From Sodiomyces alkalinus F11 (lineage: Eukaryota; Ascomycota; Sordariomycetes; Glomerellales; Plectosphaerellaceae), in NCBI RefSeq assembly GCF_003711515.1, contig NW_021167080.1, forward strand, positions 5,598,346 to 5,662,345: a stretch of DNA of 64,000 nucleotides. Reading direction: 5' to 3'. The position numbers were made by a program, and so were the translations under genes. Positions 52,784 to 64,000 of the stretch are shown one piece after another (position 1 is the stretch's first letter; each line of letters begins with the position of its first letter). The notes beneath the pieces were generated by a model. It had not been told where the DNA came from, did no database searches, and saw only the letters and a program-made list of their open reading frames with translations.

Positions 52784-54670
52784 ATGAAGGGCGAGGTACG
52801 TTGGCTTTGCCTCTTTGCTTTAACCACCAGCCCCTTATTACCGGGCCCCCCTCCCCCTAGGTAGCTGAGTTGGAGAGAGAACTAGAGAACTAGAGAACTA
52901 GAGGACTATCTTGGGCTCACATCTCCGGACCTGGGCCCCTGACTCGCGATCCTGCCGCTTCTCTCCCGCACGCTGGAATGGAGACACTGACATGTGGATG
53001 TTCCAATATAGATTCTTCACCTCCACCTCGGCCAGGCTGGCACACAACTGGGTAACTCGGCCTGGGAGCTGTACGTTCTTTCCCCACTCGATCCGTCGAT
53101 CAGATCTGCGAGAACTCTTAAACGTCTCGGCTATGCGTGCTCTTGGTTGTCTCTAACCGTCACCATCCAGCTATCTTCTTGAGCATGGCCTTGGTCCCGA
53201 TGGTCGCCCCGGTCCTACCGCCAAGGACGTCGGCGACCCTGGCTCCTTCGAGACCTTCTTTACCGAGACGAGCAATGGCAAATACGTCCCCCGGTCTATC
53301 TTCGTGGATCTGGACCCTTCTCCCATCGACGAGATCCGCACCGGTGAATACCGCCAGCTGTTCCATCCCGAGCTGTTGATCAGCGGCAAGGAGGATGCGG
53401 CCAACAACTACGCCCGTGGCCATTACACGATCGGCAAGGAGATGGTCGACAATGTCATGGACCGTATTCGCCGTGTTGCTGGTAAGGCTGAATCTCGTTG
53501 CCTCGGCGCCTGCTTAACATTCAAGACCCGGTGACCGGGCAGCGCGAAGGAGGATATAAGGTATCGATCTCTAATCTTGAAATCTAGATAACTGCCACTC
53601 TCTGCAGGGCTTCCTCATCTTCCACTCCTTCGGTGGTGGCACTGGTTCTGGTTTCGGTGCTCTCCTCCTGGAGCGCCTCTCCACCGAGTACGGCAAGAAG
53701 TCTAAGCTCGAGTTCGCCGTCTACCCCGCTCCTCGCGTCTCGACTGCCGTTGTTGAGCCCTACAACGCTGTCCTGTCCACCCATAGCACCATCGAGAACT
53801 CGGACTGCACCTTCCTCGTCGACAACGAGGCTGTCTACGATATCTGCCGCCGCAACCTGGACATCCCCCGCCCCTCGTACGAACATCTCAACCGCCTGAT
53901 CGCTCAGGTCGTCAGCTCGATCACTTCGTCCCTTCGTTTCGACGGTGCTCTCAACGTTGACCTGAACGAGTTCCAGACCAACCTGGTCCCTTACCCTCGT
54001 ATCCACTATCCCCTGATCAGCTACGCCCCGGTTGTCTCTGCCTCCAAGAGCCAGCACGAGAGCTTCAAGGTTCACGACCTTACCTTCCAGTGTACGTCAT
54101 ATGCGAAACAAACCACAACTTCCACCGGTTTCTGGTCTACAACGTGAACCGCGGGGTGGCTGGTAATGCAGATGCTGACAAAAATGGACAGGTTTCGAGC
54201 CCAACAACCAGATGGTTGTCTGCGACCCCCGCAACGGCAAATACATGGCTGTGGCCCTCCTTTACCGTGGCGACGTCGTTCCTCGCGACTGCAACGCCGC
54301 CATCGCTGCCCTCAAGGCCAAGGCGTCTTTCAACCTGGTCGAGTGGTGCCCCACTGGCTTCAAGCTGGGTATCAACTACCAGAAGCCTATGTCTGTCCCG
54401 GCCGCCCCCGGCGACGGTGGTCTCGCCTCCGTCGACCGCTCCGTCTCCATGCTCTCCAACACCACCGCCATTGCCGAGGCCTGGTCGAGGCTGGACCACA
54501 AGTTCGACCTCATGTACAGCAAGCGCGCATTCGTCCACTGGTACGTCGGCGAGGGCATGGAGGAGGGCGAGTTCAGCGAGGCCCGGGAGGATCTTGCCGC
54601 TCTCGAGAAGGACTACGAGGAAGTCGCCGCCGATTCCTTCGAGCCCGACGAGACCGAGGCCGAATACTAA
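52784..54670 (+). CDS. Alpha-tubulin, 454 aa, five exons
   Basis: Subunit of microtubules. Exons 52784-52795 (12 bp, MKGE), 53012-53070, 53171-53481, 53588-54091, 54192-54670; sum 455 codons with stop. Start [31 protein letters not shown], nucleotide loop [17 protein letters not shown], and the GTPase-activating glutamate in [17 protein letters not shown] mark alpha- rather than beta-tubulin, as do [12 protein letters not shown] and the acidic tail ending in Glu-Ala-Glu-Tyr, a tyrosine end that could be detyrosinated. The loop that carries acetyl-Lys40 in animals is diverged ([15 protein letters not shown]). Sordariomycetes usually have two alpha-tubulins; the [10 protein letters not shown] start fits the more diverged one as I remember it, with modest confidence. 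Confidence 0.96.
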
Positions 54671-55393
54671 GATGCCGGTGGATGTCATGGAAAAGAAAGC
54701 CTTGTCTCTTCTGTACAAACGACAGAAAACACAGACCATTGATGGCCGCGGGGGAGAATGAATTGATGAACAAACAACAGAAACGGAGCCTGGATTTTTG
54801 GTCCTTTGCTCGCGCGTTTTTCTTTTTGGTAGCCGTCGAGGTCGTCGGTTCGGTGGTTTATTCCCCTGTTCTTGTTCTGTTTGCCGCCGCCGAACCGCAC
54901 GTGTTCCAGACCGGGATTGATTTACCCGCTCCCCGCGTTTTCGTAACCTATCACCACCAGTTGGACGGAGGAGCTTGGAGTCCCCCTTCACCTTTAATAA
55001 ACTTTTTTTATTACGATCGCGTTCAGCATGACGCATGTATTTGTGCTTCTATTCCCTCAGCCAGCCTGGAGTTTCCTGCGCGAAAGACTCGGTTCATAGA
55101 TGTTCACCACGGCTATATGAGAGAAATGCGATTTGATAGTTGCGTATTATAACAGAACCAAGGCATTTGTTGGCTTAGAAGGCCCCGGTAGACATTTACC
55201 TGCGAACTTGTTTCGGGGGCAGGTTATTTTTCTAAATGCATACATAATTGGGAGATCAAAACCACGATCAACTGATATGTCGCTTTTCTCTTATGGTTGC
55301 TACAGCTTTTTGGCGCCTGATATGGGCTACTCGACCCCCAAGTGATATTCACATATGTACCACGGTCAACTTCCCCCTTCCCAGGAGCATGCA
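54671..55393. other. Convergent 3' spacer, tubulin / NOP12
   Basis: Three-prime flanks of both genes; includes an AATAAA-like signal near 54994-55000 (TTTAATAAAC), a possible tubulin polyadenylation signal. No gene seen. Confidence 0.5.
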
Positions 55394-57386
55394 TCACTTG
55401 GAGCCCTTCTGTTTCCACGAGGACGACCGAGCAGTGCGGCCCTTGGATTTGGCCACGCGGCCCTTCTTGACCTTCTTCCCTAGCTTCAGGTCGCTCGGCC
55501 GTCCGTCCTTCTCGCTAGCCCGCCTACCCTCGAAGATGATCTGCTCGGGCGTCTTGGGCACGACGCCCGACCCGTTGGCGGGGCCGGGCTTCCGCTTTCC
55601 GGACCGGTCCATGTCGCTGCCTCCCTTGCCTCCCTTGCCGCGCAGGGCGCCGGACCTGCCCAGCAGCTTGGCGGCGCGGCCAGCCATGGACAGTTGCTCC
55701 GGCGTCACCTTGGGGTTGTACGCTGCGCTTTTCTGCTCGCCGTCGGGCTTGGCACGCTTGATGGTCGCAGCGGGCTTGCTCTTACGCTGCTGGATGAGGG
55801 CGGTCTTGTGCAGGGCCTTGGCGCGAGTGACGCGGAGAGTGCGAGGCAGCAATGGGGGGAATTTCTTCTCGTTTAAGAGGAGGGCGGATTCCACGTCGTT
55901 GATGTCCTGTGAATTTTTTTAATTTTTTTTTCCATGTTAGCTTTTCCCTTTTTCTCGCTGTTTGCCGCCCGGGTTGAAGTATTTCGGCAGCATAGGAGGA
56001 AAAAGAAGGGAACAAAAACAAAAGGCTTACGTAGAACTGAACATAAGCAAAACCCTTGCCCACACGAGTCTTGGGATCGCGCACTACGCGAACGTTCTCG
56101 ACCTTTCCTGCATGCTTGCCAAACGTTCGCCAGAGACCTTCTTCAACGTCGGCGGGGACTTTGGTCCGCTTGCGCTCCTTTACCTCCCCCTCGGCCGTCT
56201 GGTCGAGCACCGTCTCATCGTCCATGAAGCCCAAGTTGCCGACAAAGACGCACCGGCGATGATCGATGGGCGTAGGGTGCGCGACACTGTCCACTCGAAC
56301 GTGGCGGTCAAGCACGACTGTCCCGTTGAGCTCGGTGACAGCTTTGCGGGCTGCGGCCGGTGTGGGATAAACGACGTAGGCATTGGCCGACTTGGTGGTG
56401 GCTTCCATCACGGCCTGGGTGATGTAGGCGGCGCGCTTGGGCATGGTCAAGGTCGAGAAGGGAAGAGATCGGAAGCGAATGGACTCGATCTTCTCGGATT
56501 CTCCAAGAACAGAAGACAGATGTTTTAGGAGTGTGCGCCGATCTGACTTGGACGTGCTGGCGCTTGTGGCGACGTTGGAGAGGAAAACAGTGCGGTTCGC
56601 CTTCTCGATCTCTAGGTCAGGCTGCTTGGCTCCTTTCTCTTTGGGTTTCGCGACGAGGCTTTCATGCATGGGGATAGGCTCGTCATCAGATTGATCATTG
56701 TTATCATCTTGACTCTCCATCTCCTCGTCGGAAGGAGAGGATGCCGCAGACGATGCCTGCTCCTTTTCCGCAGCTTTGGCCTCACTCCTTCTGCGCTTCT
56801 CCTTTTGGTGTTCCGCTTCTTCTGATCGCGTCAACTTGTCTAGGTATTTTCCCTCAACATCGTCGGTCTCGTCTCGCTTGCGCTTGCGATCCTTGTTCTT
56901 CCTGGGAGGGCCTAGAAGTCGATCCTCAATCGCGGCGTCTTCGTTGTCGGAAGAGTCATCTTCCGAGTCTTCTGCTTCTTCCGCGTCTGGCAATTCCTCG
57001 TCTTCGTCGTCATTTTCTTGCGAACCGTCTTCACTGGAATCAATCCCGTCCTCGCCCTCGCCACTGGCTTCCTCACTGTCCGATGCCTGGTCTGATTCTT
57101 CATCGGATTCCTCGACAGGTTCTTGTGGCCGGGAAGCGAGTGATCCAGAGTAGCGCGACTTGGGGAGAGGTTTTGCTGGTCCTGCCTGTAAGACTGTAAG
57201 TTGTTTATCCCGCCTTGACCATCTTTGCATCGTTAGGCGAGACACATACGCTTGAGGAGAAGAGAGCATCGAGCGTGGGGTCGATGACCTTGGGGGGAAC
57301 CGCCAACGGGAAAGAAGATCTGCAAGGTCAATTAGCGAACGAATACCAACATGATATGCCGAGGATGTCACATACCCTTTTGCCAT
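55394..57386 (-). CDS. NOP12: Nop12-like nucleolar RNA-binding protein, 582 aa
   Basis: Nucleolar factor for 60S subunit (5.8S/25S rRNA) maturation. Exons complement(57376-57386) (11 bp), (57250-57319), (56031-57185), (55394-55906); 583 codons with stop. N-terminus [30 protein letters not shown], then a long acidic Ser/Glu/Asp tract with KR-rich segments (residues 50-210). Two RRM domains follow: the first around 215-330 with RTVFLSNV and [16 protein letters not shown], the second around 345-440 with [11 protein letters not shown] and [19 protein letters not shown], the latter rebuilt across the last intron. The C-terminus is Lys/Arg/Gly-rich ([27 protein letters not shown]), as in Nop12. Divergent from the Sds3/Dep1-like gene. 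Confidence 0.92.
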
Positions 57387-58247
57387 GATCGCGGGAGTTT
57401 CTTGCTAGAATTGCTGCTTTGCGACGGTCTTCTATAAAAATGGATGATTTCTTCATTCAGAGACTTCTCATCAGAAAATCAACGATACGAGGAGCTTCAC
57501 ACCGATCAAGTCCAGCGAAACTTTTTAGTGGGGTATATCAGCTGGCAACGGGATTTTGCTATTAACGTACAAAGTAATAAGGTACGTACCGCAACTGTCG
57601 CAACTGTTCTGAACCAGGAAAGTGAGACCTGGCTCGGGACTTGATAGGGCGAGGGCGAAGTTTTTCCGATAAGCTCACAGCTTTAGCCTATCGCTCACTT
57701 TGCCTTGTCTTGCCGAAAACCATACCGCCAAGAAACCGGCCCGCTTTTGGGCCTCATCTCACCGCCTTCCTTCTGGCGACTGGCCGAGTTTTGTTCTGCC
57801 GTCCTGAAGAGATGCTGGTGCGTAGCCGGAGCGAGAGAAGAGGAGCAGATGAGCGCATCCCATAGAGAAAGTGGCAGGTGCACACTAACGCTTCTGGATT
57901 CCCACGCTTCCCACGATTCCCACCACGATCACCAACCTTGACACCGCTTTCCCGACACCTCTCAGCTTCTATTATCACCTCTACATTTACGTCAAGGCGT
58001 TTTCTTCCTTGGATTTTTTTTTCTTTCCCCTGCGAGATTCATCTCATTTTCTCCAAGATATTCTCCCCGCGATCCTTGTTACCCACAATACGCCGGCTCT
58101 CCTCTTTTCTCAGCTACCTGACCTGACCCGGGCGCGCAAAAAAAAGGAAAAAACCTCTCCTCTCCCATCCAAGCCCGCCGTGGATTTCAAGCAGCATTTT
58201 AATCCGAGGAATTTCAGACGCGCTGCATCATTCCATCTTGCATTGCC
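57387..58247. promoter_or_regulatory. Divergent promoter, NOP12 / Sds3-Dep1-like gene
   Basis: 861 bp shared by two nuclear genes. Contains AAAGTAATAAGGTACGTACC near 57569-57588 and a CT-rich leader before the plus-strand ATG. No gene seen. Confidence 0.5.
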
Positions 58248-60432
58248 ATGGCGGCTGCAGGGCCAATGCCGCCGTCGCTCGGTCCAGAGCAGGCGGCGTT
58301 AGATCAAGACAGCAACGTCTCGAGTCCCCTGAGTGACGTGGATGACGGGGACGAGGATGACTCCTCACTCGAGGCCATGCACATCGATTCCAGCCGCCAC
58401 AGAGAAGAAGACGGCCAAGCGTCTGATTCTGACAGCAACCTCTCCGAAGCGAACGATACCGAGGCGGAAACTGAACGCCTGTACGATACCCCTCAATCCG
58501 ACCGACACCGGGACGTGATCGCCAGGCAATACAGTGATACCCAAATATTTCAGAGCACTCCAAGCAAGCTCCAGAAGACGTTTTCTGTCGTCGATGGTGC
58601 AGGAGACGGAGACGATGATTTGTCTGACCGCGACGTCTCGATGACACCGAGTCGTCGTGGCGAGACAGCATCACCCACTAAACCTGGCAAGTTCGTCGAA
58701 AGCACGCCTGAGCGAGACAGCCAGGACTCTTCGGAGAGCAAGAAGCGGAAACGGTCGCTCGGCGCCGAACAATCCGATTCCGACCAACCCCTCAGAAAGC
58801 GTACCAGCTCAATGGCTGCCTCCGACCGACTCAAACACATGGCCTCTCGCGAGGACGGGGAGGAAGACGACGAGCTATCAACACACCCCAGTGGTAACAT
58901 TACTGGCGCGGAGTCTGGGATCGAAGACACACACGAGCCTCCGCCCATAGGGAAGCCCAAGACGGTACGCCAGACTGCCAGTCCAAGCAAAAGGTCCACC
59001 GCTACAAAAAAGGCCACGCGAAATGGCAGCAAGCGTAGGGCCGGCGATTCTGCAGACGATGGACATCAGGAGACCGACACTCACGAAGAAGGGACCGCCG
59101 CCGACGACGAAGCAGATCAGCACGCCGAGGATGGGGCCGAAGCCGAAGCAGAAGAGGAGGCAGAGGCTGCGGCAAGAGATGCCGAAGAACGTAAGAGATA
59201 AGTCTGCCAACCCCTGATTTTGCATAGGTTCTAACGGGCACTTCACAGTTGAAAGGAAACAGGCTGCATTGGAAGAGTGGAACGAGCTCGAGGCGAAATT
59301 CGGCCTCTTCCGTGAACGGTACGTACTGCCTTTCCTGCTCATGGGCAAAAGGGGCGGGGTGACGTGACATTGTTTTCATTGTCATGGTACTAACTTGGAG
59401 ACTTCCTACCTGCAGTCTCTACAAGGATCGCTTAGAACATCTCGAGATGGAGGAACAGTCCCTCCGGGCCGAGCCACCGACACACTCAGAGTATCTTCTC
59501 ATGAAACAATGCCTAGACGAACGTCTCGAAGCGAGACTCCGACAAATCAATAAAGAGCACGAACTGGTTATAGCGGCGCTGGAACGAGTGGCGGTCGCGC
59601 GCAAGGGGCAGATCTGGGGCCAGTTCTACCAAGGCGTAAGGGAGAAGAGGGGGCAATGCCTTGAATCACTCAACCGAGAGTGGTTCGCGACGCAGAACGC
59701 ACGACGAAGCGCACATAGCGTGCCGGAATATGGCATCCACTTCCCTGGCGACCCTGCCCAGCGCACGAGGAACGCGGTGGCATACAATACGGAGGTTTCG
59801 TACCTCTCAGGGCTCGCGAAACACGAGGGCTTCCCTGCGGTGCCCGCCATACTTGGGGCGAGCAGTGCGGAGATGGAGGAAGACTTTGAAGCCATGAGGG
59901 TAGGTCGCAGGGTTACGGGTTGCGGGTTGCGGGTTGCGGGGGGCGTCCAGTCATAAGTGCTAATGTGCCCTGCTAGCGATTCTCGCGTCCCCCGCAACAG
60001 GCGTCGGCGCAGCCATTGGAAGAGTACCCGGCCATGTCGCTCGGCGGCAACCTCGGTCCAGCAGGCGAACAGTTCATCAAGAATACTCCTTGGGCGAATC
60101 CGAACCACGTCTCTCACAAGGCGCCGCCGATACCCGCACAAACCGACATGGGGTCGGTCGCTGGAACGGGAATGGGAACCGGGACTGCCGACTTCGAACC
60201 GCTCGCGCGTCCACCGGCGGTATCCCGGCCCAACGGTCAGGGTAATAGCTCGCATTCGGCATCCGGCCTGTCGGACGTGGCGCCCGAGGTACTGTCCATG
60301 GCGAACGTTCTCACCCATGACGTCTCCCGCATGAAGCGGGTGGGGAGTGCGGGAGTACGTCGGGGACCAAGGGCGGTGCAAGCGCAAGAAGCTTCGTCGA
60401 AACGGGATACTGCCATGGCGGCTGCGAGTTGA
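58248..60432 (+). CDS. Sds3/Dep1-like subunit of the Rpd3L histone deacetylase complex, 650 aa
   Basis: Exons 58248-59190, 59249-59318, 59416-59899, 59977-60432; 651 codons with stop, phases 1, 2 and 0. The first 315 residues are highly acidic and disordered, with repeated Asp/Ser/Glu clusters and KKRKRS and KRRAGD basic patches. The Sds3-like domain covers about 318-470: ERKQAALEEWNELEAKFGLF, RERLYKDRLEHLEMEEQSL, HSEYLLMKQCLDERLEARL, INKEHELVIAALERVAVA. This helical region mediates assembly with Sin3 and Rpd3. The acidic head favours Dep1 over Sds3 itself. The C-terminal 180 residues are low complexity apart from EEYPAMSLGGNLGPAGEQF and DVAPEVLSMANVLTHD. The second exon is only 70 bp. Confidence 0.87.
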
Positions 60433-60768
60433 GTTGAGATCAACCGACCGAGGCGTTGGCCACACCTGTTGACTCTGCCCGTTCCGTTTCCCCGTTCCAC
60501 TTGGAATTTGTTCTTACTGCGATGATACCCTCAAGCTAGTTGGCGCGATGCATGGCATGGTGTAGTATAGCCTGGTGTGGCACTGTCTTTTCAATTTCCC
60601 GAATCCTAAATCCGGAGGTCGGGATTATGTGGATAGGGATGATCGACATTGACTGTCGATGTTGGGAATGTGTGTCTGTTGAAAGGGGGATTTTTTCTTT
60701 CTTTTTTTCTCTTTTGGAATGCATTCGGAGGAAAAGGAAAGGGAAAGGGCAAGATGGCGCTCCGGCTT

Positions 60769-60810
<42 letters not shown>

Positions 60811-61630
60811 CGCAATGAACTGGATATGCCCCAGGGAAGATGCACGTACGGTCAAAGGATATATATCTCTGTGTCTGATATTTAATCGACGGTGTATCCA
60901 GGCATCTGTGGCGTTATACCTCGTCAACAGCCTCCCGATGAATTCGTATAAGGTACTTCCCTTCCCATTAAACGGAACGAACAACATGAACACACAGGGG
61001 TCGATTGACACGTAAGGTACACGGTACATATAGACCGTACGCCAGGTATCTTCATAAAGAACCAAGAACCAAGAACCAATTTCGACATGTTTCTAAGACT
61101 TTGAAGTTGATTACCGTTGAGTGTCTCGATCCAACGGACTTCGTCAAAATTCCCTGAAATAATTACTTCTTAACTCTCTGCTGAGTGAGGTGCTGCAAGA
61201 TGTCAAGTCTGACCAGTTACCTTACTTGTATCTGTCCAGATACATGCACTTGTACAGATACGCGACTGGCTGTGGGTGTCAGAGGGCCGGCGGATTTGGT
61301 GCGACCATGCGCCCCACACCGCGGGGTCGGCAAGTTGAGACGCCGACCTCCAGAACATTTTTTTTTCCGGAGCTGAAAGGTGCATGCATCTCGTAACCAT
61401 CCATCGTCAAGCTCCGTCTATCTGTATACCAACAACACTCCCTGCCAAGTCTACGACCCTCCTAGATTGGAGGTCGAAAGAAAGAACTGAATTGCTTGTG
61501 GACACATTTGTCCTTATTATTGTCGTCCAACGTTCCCATCTCCTCCTCCCTTTACGCGATATCCCCGGACATCTAGCCTTGGCCTCGCGCATCTTCCTTA
61601 CCCATAATTTGGACTCAACTCCAGCACAAA
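60433..61630. other. Spacer, Dep1-like gene to RPF2
   Basis: Contains the G41 run at 60770-60810, an AACCAAGAACCAAGAACCAA tandem at about 61060-61078, and AAGGTAC words (60951, 61015). No gene seen; open frames across the G run are artefacts of the repeat. Confidence 0.5.
60770..60810. repeat. G41 homopolymer
   Basis: 41 consecutive G about 340 bp after the Dep1-like stop codon, in its 3' flank. Longest homopolymer in the window; the exact length is uncertain. Confidence 0.85.
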
Positions 61631-62929
61631 ATGCTTCGTCAAATGTGAGTCTATGCCGGAAGCTCAGGAATGTCGACTTTCGGCTGCTAATGTGCTTCAA
61701 CTCGACAGAAAGCCGCGCAATGCGCGCAGCAAGGTAACTTCCAGCCGACCCGAACCACCTCCGTACAGTACGGACAGAAGCAGATACTGACACTTCCGAA
61801 GCGCGCATTGGAAAAGATGCAGCCCAAGGTGGTCGAAAACCCGAAGACGGCTCTGTTTCTCAGGGGAACAAAATGTTCGCAAGTGGTGATGGATGCCATG
61901 AATGACCTTTATGCCATGCGCCTGCCCTTTGCCAAAAAGTTGGTCTTGCGTCTTCTCTCTTCTTTTTTTGGAAGCAACGTAAAGTAAACGTTCATCGCCA
62001 GACTAACCACTGAGCTATAGGTTTTCTAAGAAGAATGACATTGCGCCGCCGTTTGAGTCGGTACAATCATTCGAATTGTAAGACATCTGCTCTCGGCCAC
62101 TGACCCAGACATACGTCCCCAATGCCGCATGCCAGTCAAGGTTGCTAACCGCTACGGCGCGACGTTCAGCTTCTCCGAGAAGAACGACGCCAGTCTCCTC
62201 CTTTTCGGCACGACATCCAAAAAGCGACCGCACATGATCACCTTCGTCCGCACATTCGGCCACAAGGTCCTCGACATGCTGGAGCTGCACGTCGACCCGG
62301 ACACCTTCCGCTCGCTGAACCAGTTCAACGGCAAGAAGTTCACCGTCGGCCAGCGGCCCATGGTCGTCTTCAGCGGCACGGCCTGGGACAGCCCCGTCGC
62401 GAACGAGTACACCATGGCCAAGTCCCTCTTGACCGACTTCTTCTGCAACCGGGACCAAGCCGACGCCATCGACGTCGAGGGCCTGCAGTACATCGTCTCC
62501 CTGGCGGTGGAGGAAGAGTCGTCTGCGTCGGAAAGCAACGGCAGCGGCAGCAGCAGCAAGGCGAAACCCCGCATCCGGCTGCGCGTCTACACGATCCGCA
62601 CGAAGCGGTCCGGCGGCCGCCTGCCGCGCGTCGAGGTCGACGAGATCGGCCCGCGCATGGACTTCCGCGTCGGCCGCATGCAGCCGCCCGACGAGGACAT
62701 GCTGAAGGAGGCCATGCGGAACCCGAAGGGTACCGAGGAGAGGACGAAGAAGAACATCACCACCGACGCCCTGGGTTACAAGATTGGTCGCGTGCATCTG
62801 GGCAGGCAGGATCTGAGCCAGCTCCAGACCAGGAAGCTGAAGGGCTTGAAACGGAGTCGGGACGTGGCGAGCGATGACGGGATGGAGGATATCGTGGATG
62901 ATGAGGAACCGAAACGGAGCAAGAAGTAA
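61631..62929 (+). CDS. RPF2: Rpf2, Brix-domain ribosome biogenesis factor, 330 aa
   Basis: Nucleolar protein that with Rrs1 brings 5S RNP into pre-60S particles. Exons 61631-61644 (14 bp), 61709-61733 (25 bp), 61802-61938, 62021-62077, 62170-62929; 331 codons with stop. Spliced start MLRQIKPRNARSKRALEKMQ, then PKVVENPKTALFLRGTKCSQ (Brix entry motif), LPFAKKFSKKNDIAPPFE, FEFFSEKNDASLLLFGTTSKKRPH and VLDMLELHVD; the last part of the domain includes RVYTIRTKRSGGRLPRVEVDEIGPRMDF. The fourth intron was set by the GCTAAC branch and TTCAG acceptor at 62143-62169; an ATG at 62129 lies inside this intron and is not the start. C-terminal Lys/Arg-rich tail ends KRSKK. A Ser/Gly/Asn insert lies at about residues 190-205. 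Confidence 0.93.
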
Positions 62930-63693
62930 ATCAACTTTTTTTTTTTTTTTTTTTTTTACCATCTTCTTTACCGGACAATTGTCTTCTTCCCTCCTCGGTA
63001 TAACGCTGCATGATGGGTTTCTTCTTGTTCGGCGTTCTTTGGTGTCCCTGGGTCTGCTGCTCCCACCACAGGAGAGGAAGAGAAGACAGTACGAAAATGG
63101 CACGGACAAAAATACACCCCGAGGGGAGATTCCAGCGCAATTTACCTGGTGCAGACCAGGTTACGATGTGAGCCACTGCATTGTATTCATATTTATACTT
63201 CGTGTGGACTGAGAAGACAACGGAAATGCAATAGTTGATCCGTCCCTTCGGGAAGAAAAGCCTCCCGACATGCTACATAGGAATAATCTATATAGAGGCC
63301 CACGACGATGACCTCTCTCGAGCCATAACTCCCCAAACATGGACCGTGTTCTTTTTCTCCATCTGCTGCTGATGGGCAAGGCCTATCTTCTATTCATCTT
63401 CTGTTAACTGGGGTTTCTTCTGTGATCGTCTAAACCGTAACGCATTCAATGCCGTTAGACCATATGGTGTGGCCTGGTGTTGGCCAACATGCTTTTCCAT
63501 ACTCCGATGGACTTGATGATCCTGTTCCGGTCCTATCCATCCAACTCCCAAGGTTACATCCATTGCTCAACCTAACCAAACTAAAACCGAGAAGAGAGGG
63601 AGAGAGGGAAAGAAAGAAAGAAAGAAAGAAAGAAAACACTCTCCCAACGCCGTCGAATACGAGCCAAGAGACTTTGCCCCTGCACTACCCTCC
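62930..63693. other. Convergent 3' spacer with T22 and GAAA repeats
   Basis: A T22 run (62936-62957) starts six bases after the RPF2 stop. A (GAAA)n tract lies at 63608-63636. No gene seen. Confidence 0.6.
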
Positions 63694-64000
63694 TCATACA
63701 GGCAGCGCATCAGCCGGGATGGGAACGGGCGGCAAAGCCTGCGCCCTAGCGAGCAAGCCGGAAAGGATCTCAATGTGGCTAACAAAGGTCTCATTCATCA
63801 TGGTGGCGCTCTTGTCATTGCGGCTCTCCTCCGACACCCAGTCGGCGCCCCAGACGTCGGGTGGGATGACGGCGCCGTCGTAGAGGGCGATGCGGACGGG
63901 CCACTCCAGGTGGGACCACCAGGGGCTGGTGGCCTCGAACTGGGAAACGATGCCCATGACCTCGCGGCGGGAGGCGCCGTGGAGCCACCAGACGGACTCG
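63694..64000 (-). CDS. Unrecognised protein, C-terminal 101 aa (cut by window edge)
   Basis: An open frame enters from the right edge on the minus strand and stops at 63694. The visible part reads ESVWWLHGASRREVMGIVSQ, then EATSPWWSHLEWPVRIALYDGAVIPPDVWGADWVSEES, and ends HIEILSGLLARAQALPPVPIPADALPV. It is rich in Trp and not low complexity, with GC-rich coding-like third positions, so I judge it a real exon. There is no motif I recognise. An ATG at 63957 lies inside the frame but the frame is open upstream of it. Confidence 0.65.
   Translation of the reverse strand, partial: ESVWWLHGASRREVMGIVSQFEATSPWWSHLEWPVRIALYDGAVIPPDVWGADWVSEESRNDKSATMMNETFVSHIEILSGLLARAQALPPVPIPADALPV

Noticed and set aside
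60540..60885. Gly-rich or Pro-rich frames around the G41 run
   Set aside because: Homopolymer artefacts present in several frames on both strands.
62129..62929. ATG at 62129 as start of the Brix-domain gene
   Set aside because: It gives VANRYGATF before the domain, whereas the GCTAAC branch and TTCAG acceptor at 62169 restore FEFFSEKND and link to four upstream exons.
62015..63109. A 364-codon antisense frame opposite RPF2
   Set aside because: It runs through RPF2 introns and the T22 tract; no domain.
1..64000. Transposons, RIP-degraded repeats, CRISPR arrays, secondary-metabolite core genes
   Set aside because: No transposase, reverse transcriptase, terminal repeats, long AT-rich tracts, spacer arrays, PKS or NRPS motifs were visible.

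Overview
The window is nuclear DNA of a filamentous ascomycete, most likely a Sordariomycete. The evidence is the short introns with GTRNGT donors, CTRAY-type branch points and YAG acceptors, the GC-rich coding exons, the A/T- and microsatellite-rich spacers, and the protein set: an EF-hand NADPH oxidase of the NoxC class, a PalI/SUR7-family membrane protein, an M-protein-repeat-like coiled-coil protein and the filamentous-fungal form of symplekin. Gene models were spliced by hand; all exon sums are whole codons except where the assembly gap (13223-13262) hides an acceptor. I recognise 21 protein genes (one cut by the right edge) and one tRNA.

Layout. 0.9-3.6 kb: transketolase (+). 4.0-4.8 kb: small uncharacterised protein (-). 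7.1-9.0 kb: long coiled-coil protein (+). 9.8-11.0 kb: three-finger C2H2 factor (-). 12.6-14.6 kb: allantoate-type MFS permease (-). 15.3-22.2 kb: a MAL-like unit of a Zn2Cys6 regulator (+), alpha-glucoside permease (-) and GH13 alpha-glucosidase (+), followed by an HSL-type esterase (-, 22.4-23.8). 25.1-31.1 kb: ureidoglycolate lyase (+), NoxC (-) and 5-hydroxyisourate hydrolase (+). 31.8-32.4 kb: uncharacterised protein (-). 36.3-37.1 kb: PalI/SUR7 protein (-). 38.5 kb: tRNA-Lys(CTT) with an intron. 39.1-40.9 kb: uncharacterised protein with an S/T/P-rich N-terminus (-). 45.0-46.4 kb: SHE3-like coiled-coil protein (-). 47.7-50.3 kb: symplekin/Pta1 (-). 51.3-51.7 kb: tiny COA3 (+). 52.8-54.7 kb: alpha-tubulin (+). 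55.4-57.4 kb: NOP12 (-), divergent from an Sds3/Dep1-like histone deacetylase subunit (58.2-60.4, +). 61.6-62.9 kb: RPF2 (+). 63.7-64.0 kb: C-terminal end of an unrecognised gene (-).

How the genes work together. Two metabolic groupings stand out. The first is maltose or alpha-glucoside uptake, hydrolysis and control (15.3-22.2 kb). The second is a loose set of purine and ureide breakdown genes (HIU hydrolase, ureidoglycolate lyase, possibly the allantoate-type permease) with GATA sites near two of them. The right third is housekeeping: mRNA 3'-end processing, ribosome biogenesis (NOP12, RPF2), chromatin, cytoskeleton and respiratory-complex assembly.

Structure beyond genes. Spacers carry a recurring family of AGGT/ACCT words that includes a perfect 20-bp palindrome. 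There are also four diverged copies of a 28-bp unit at 11.87-12.21 kb, a 21-bp-arm hairpin at 29.44-29.52 kb, very long C or G runs, two GC-AG introns and an unusual number of 8-14-bp first exons. I found no transposon, CRISPR array or clear new multi-gene system.
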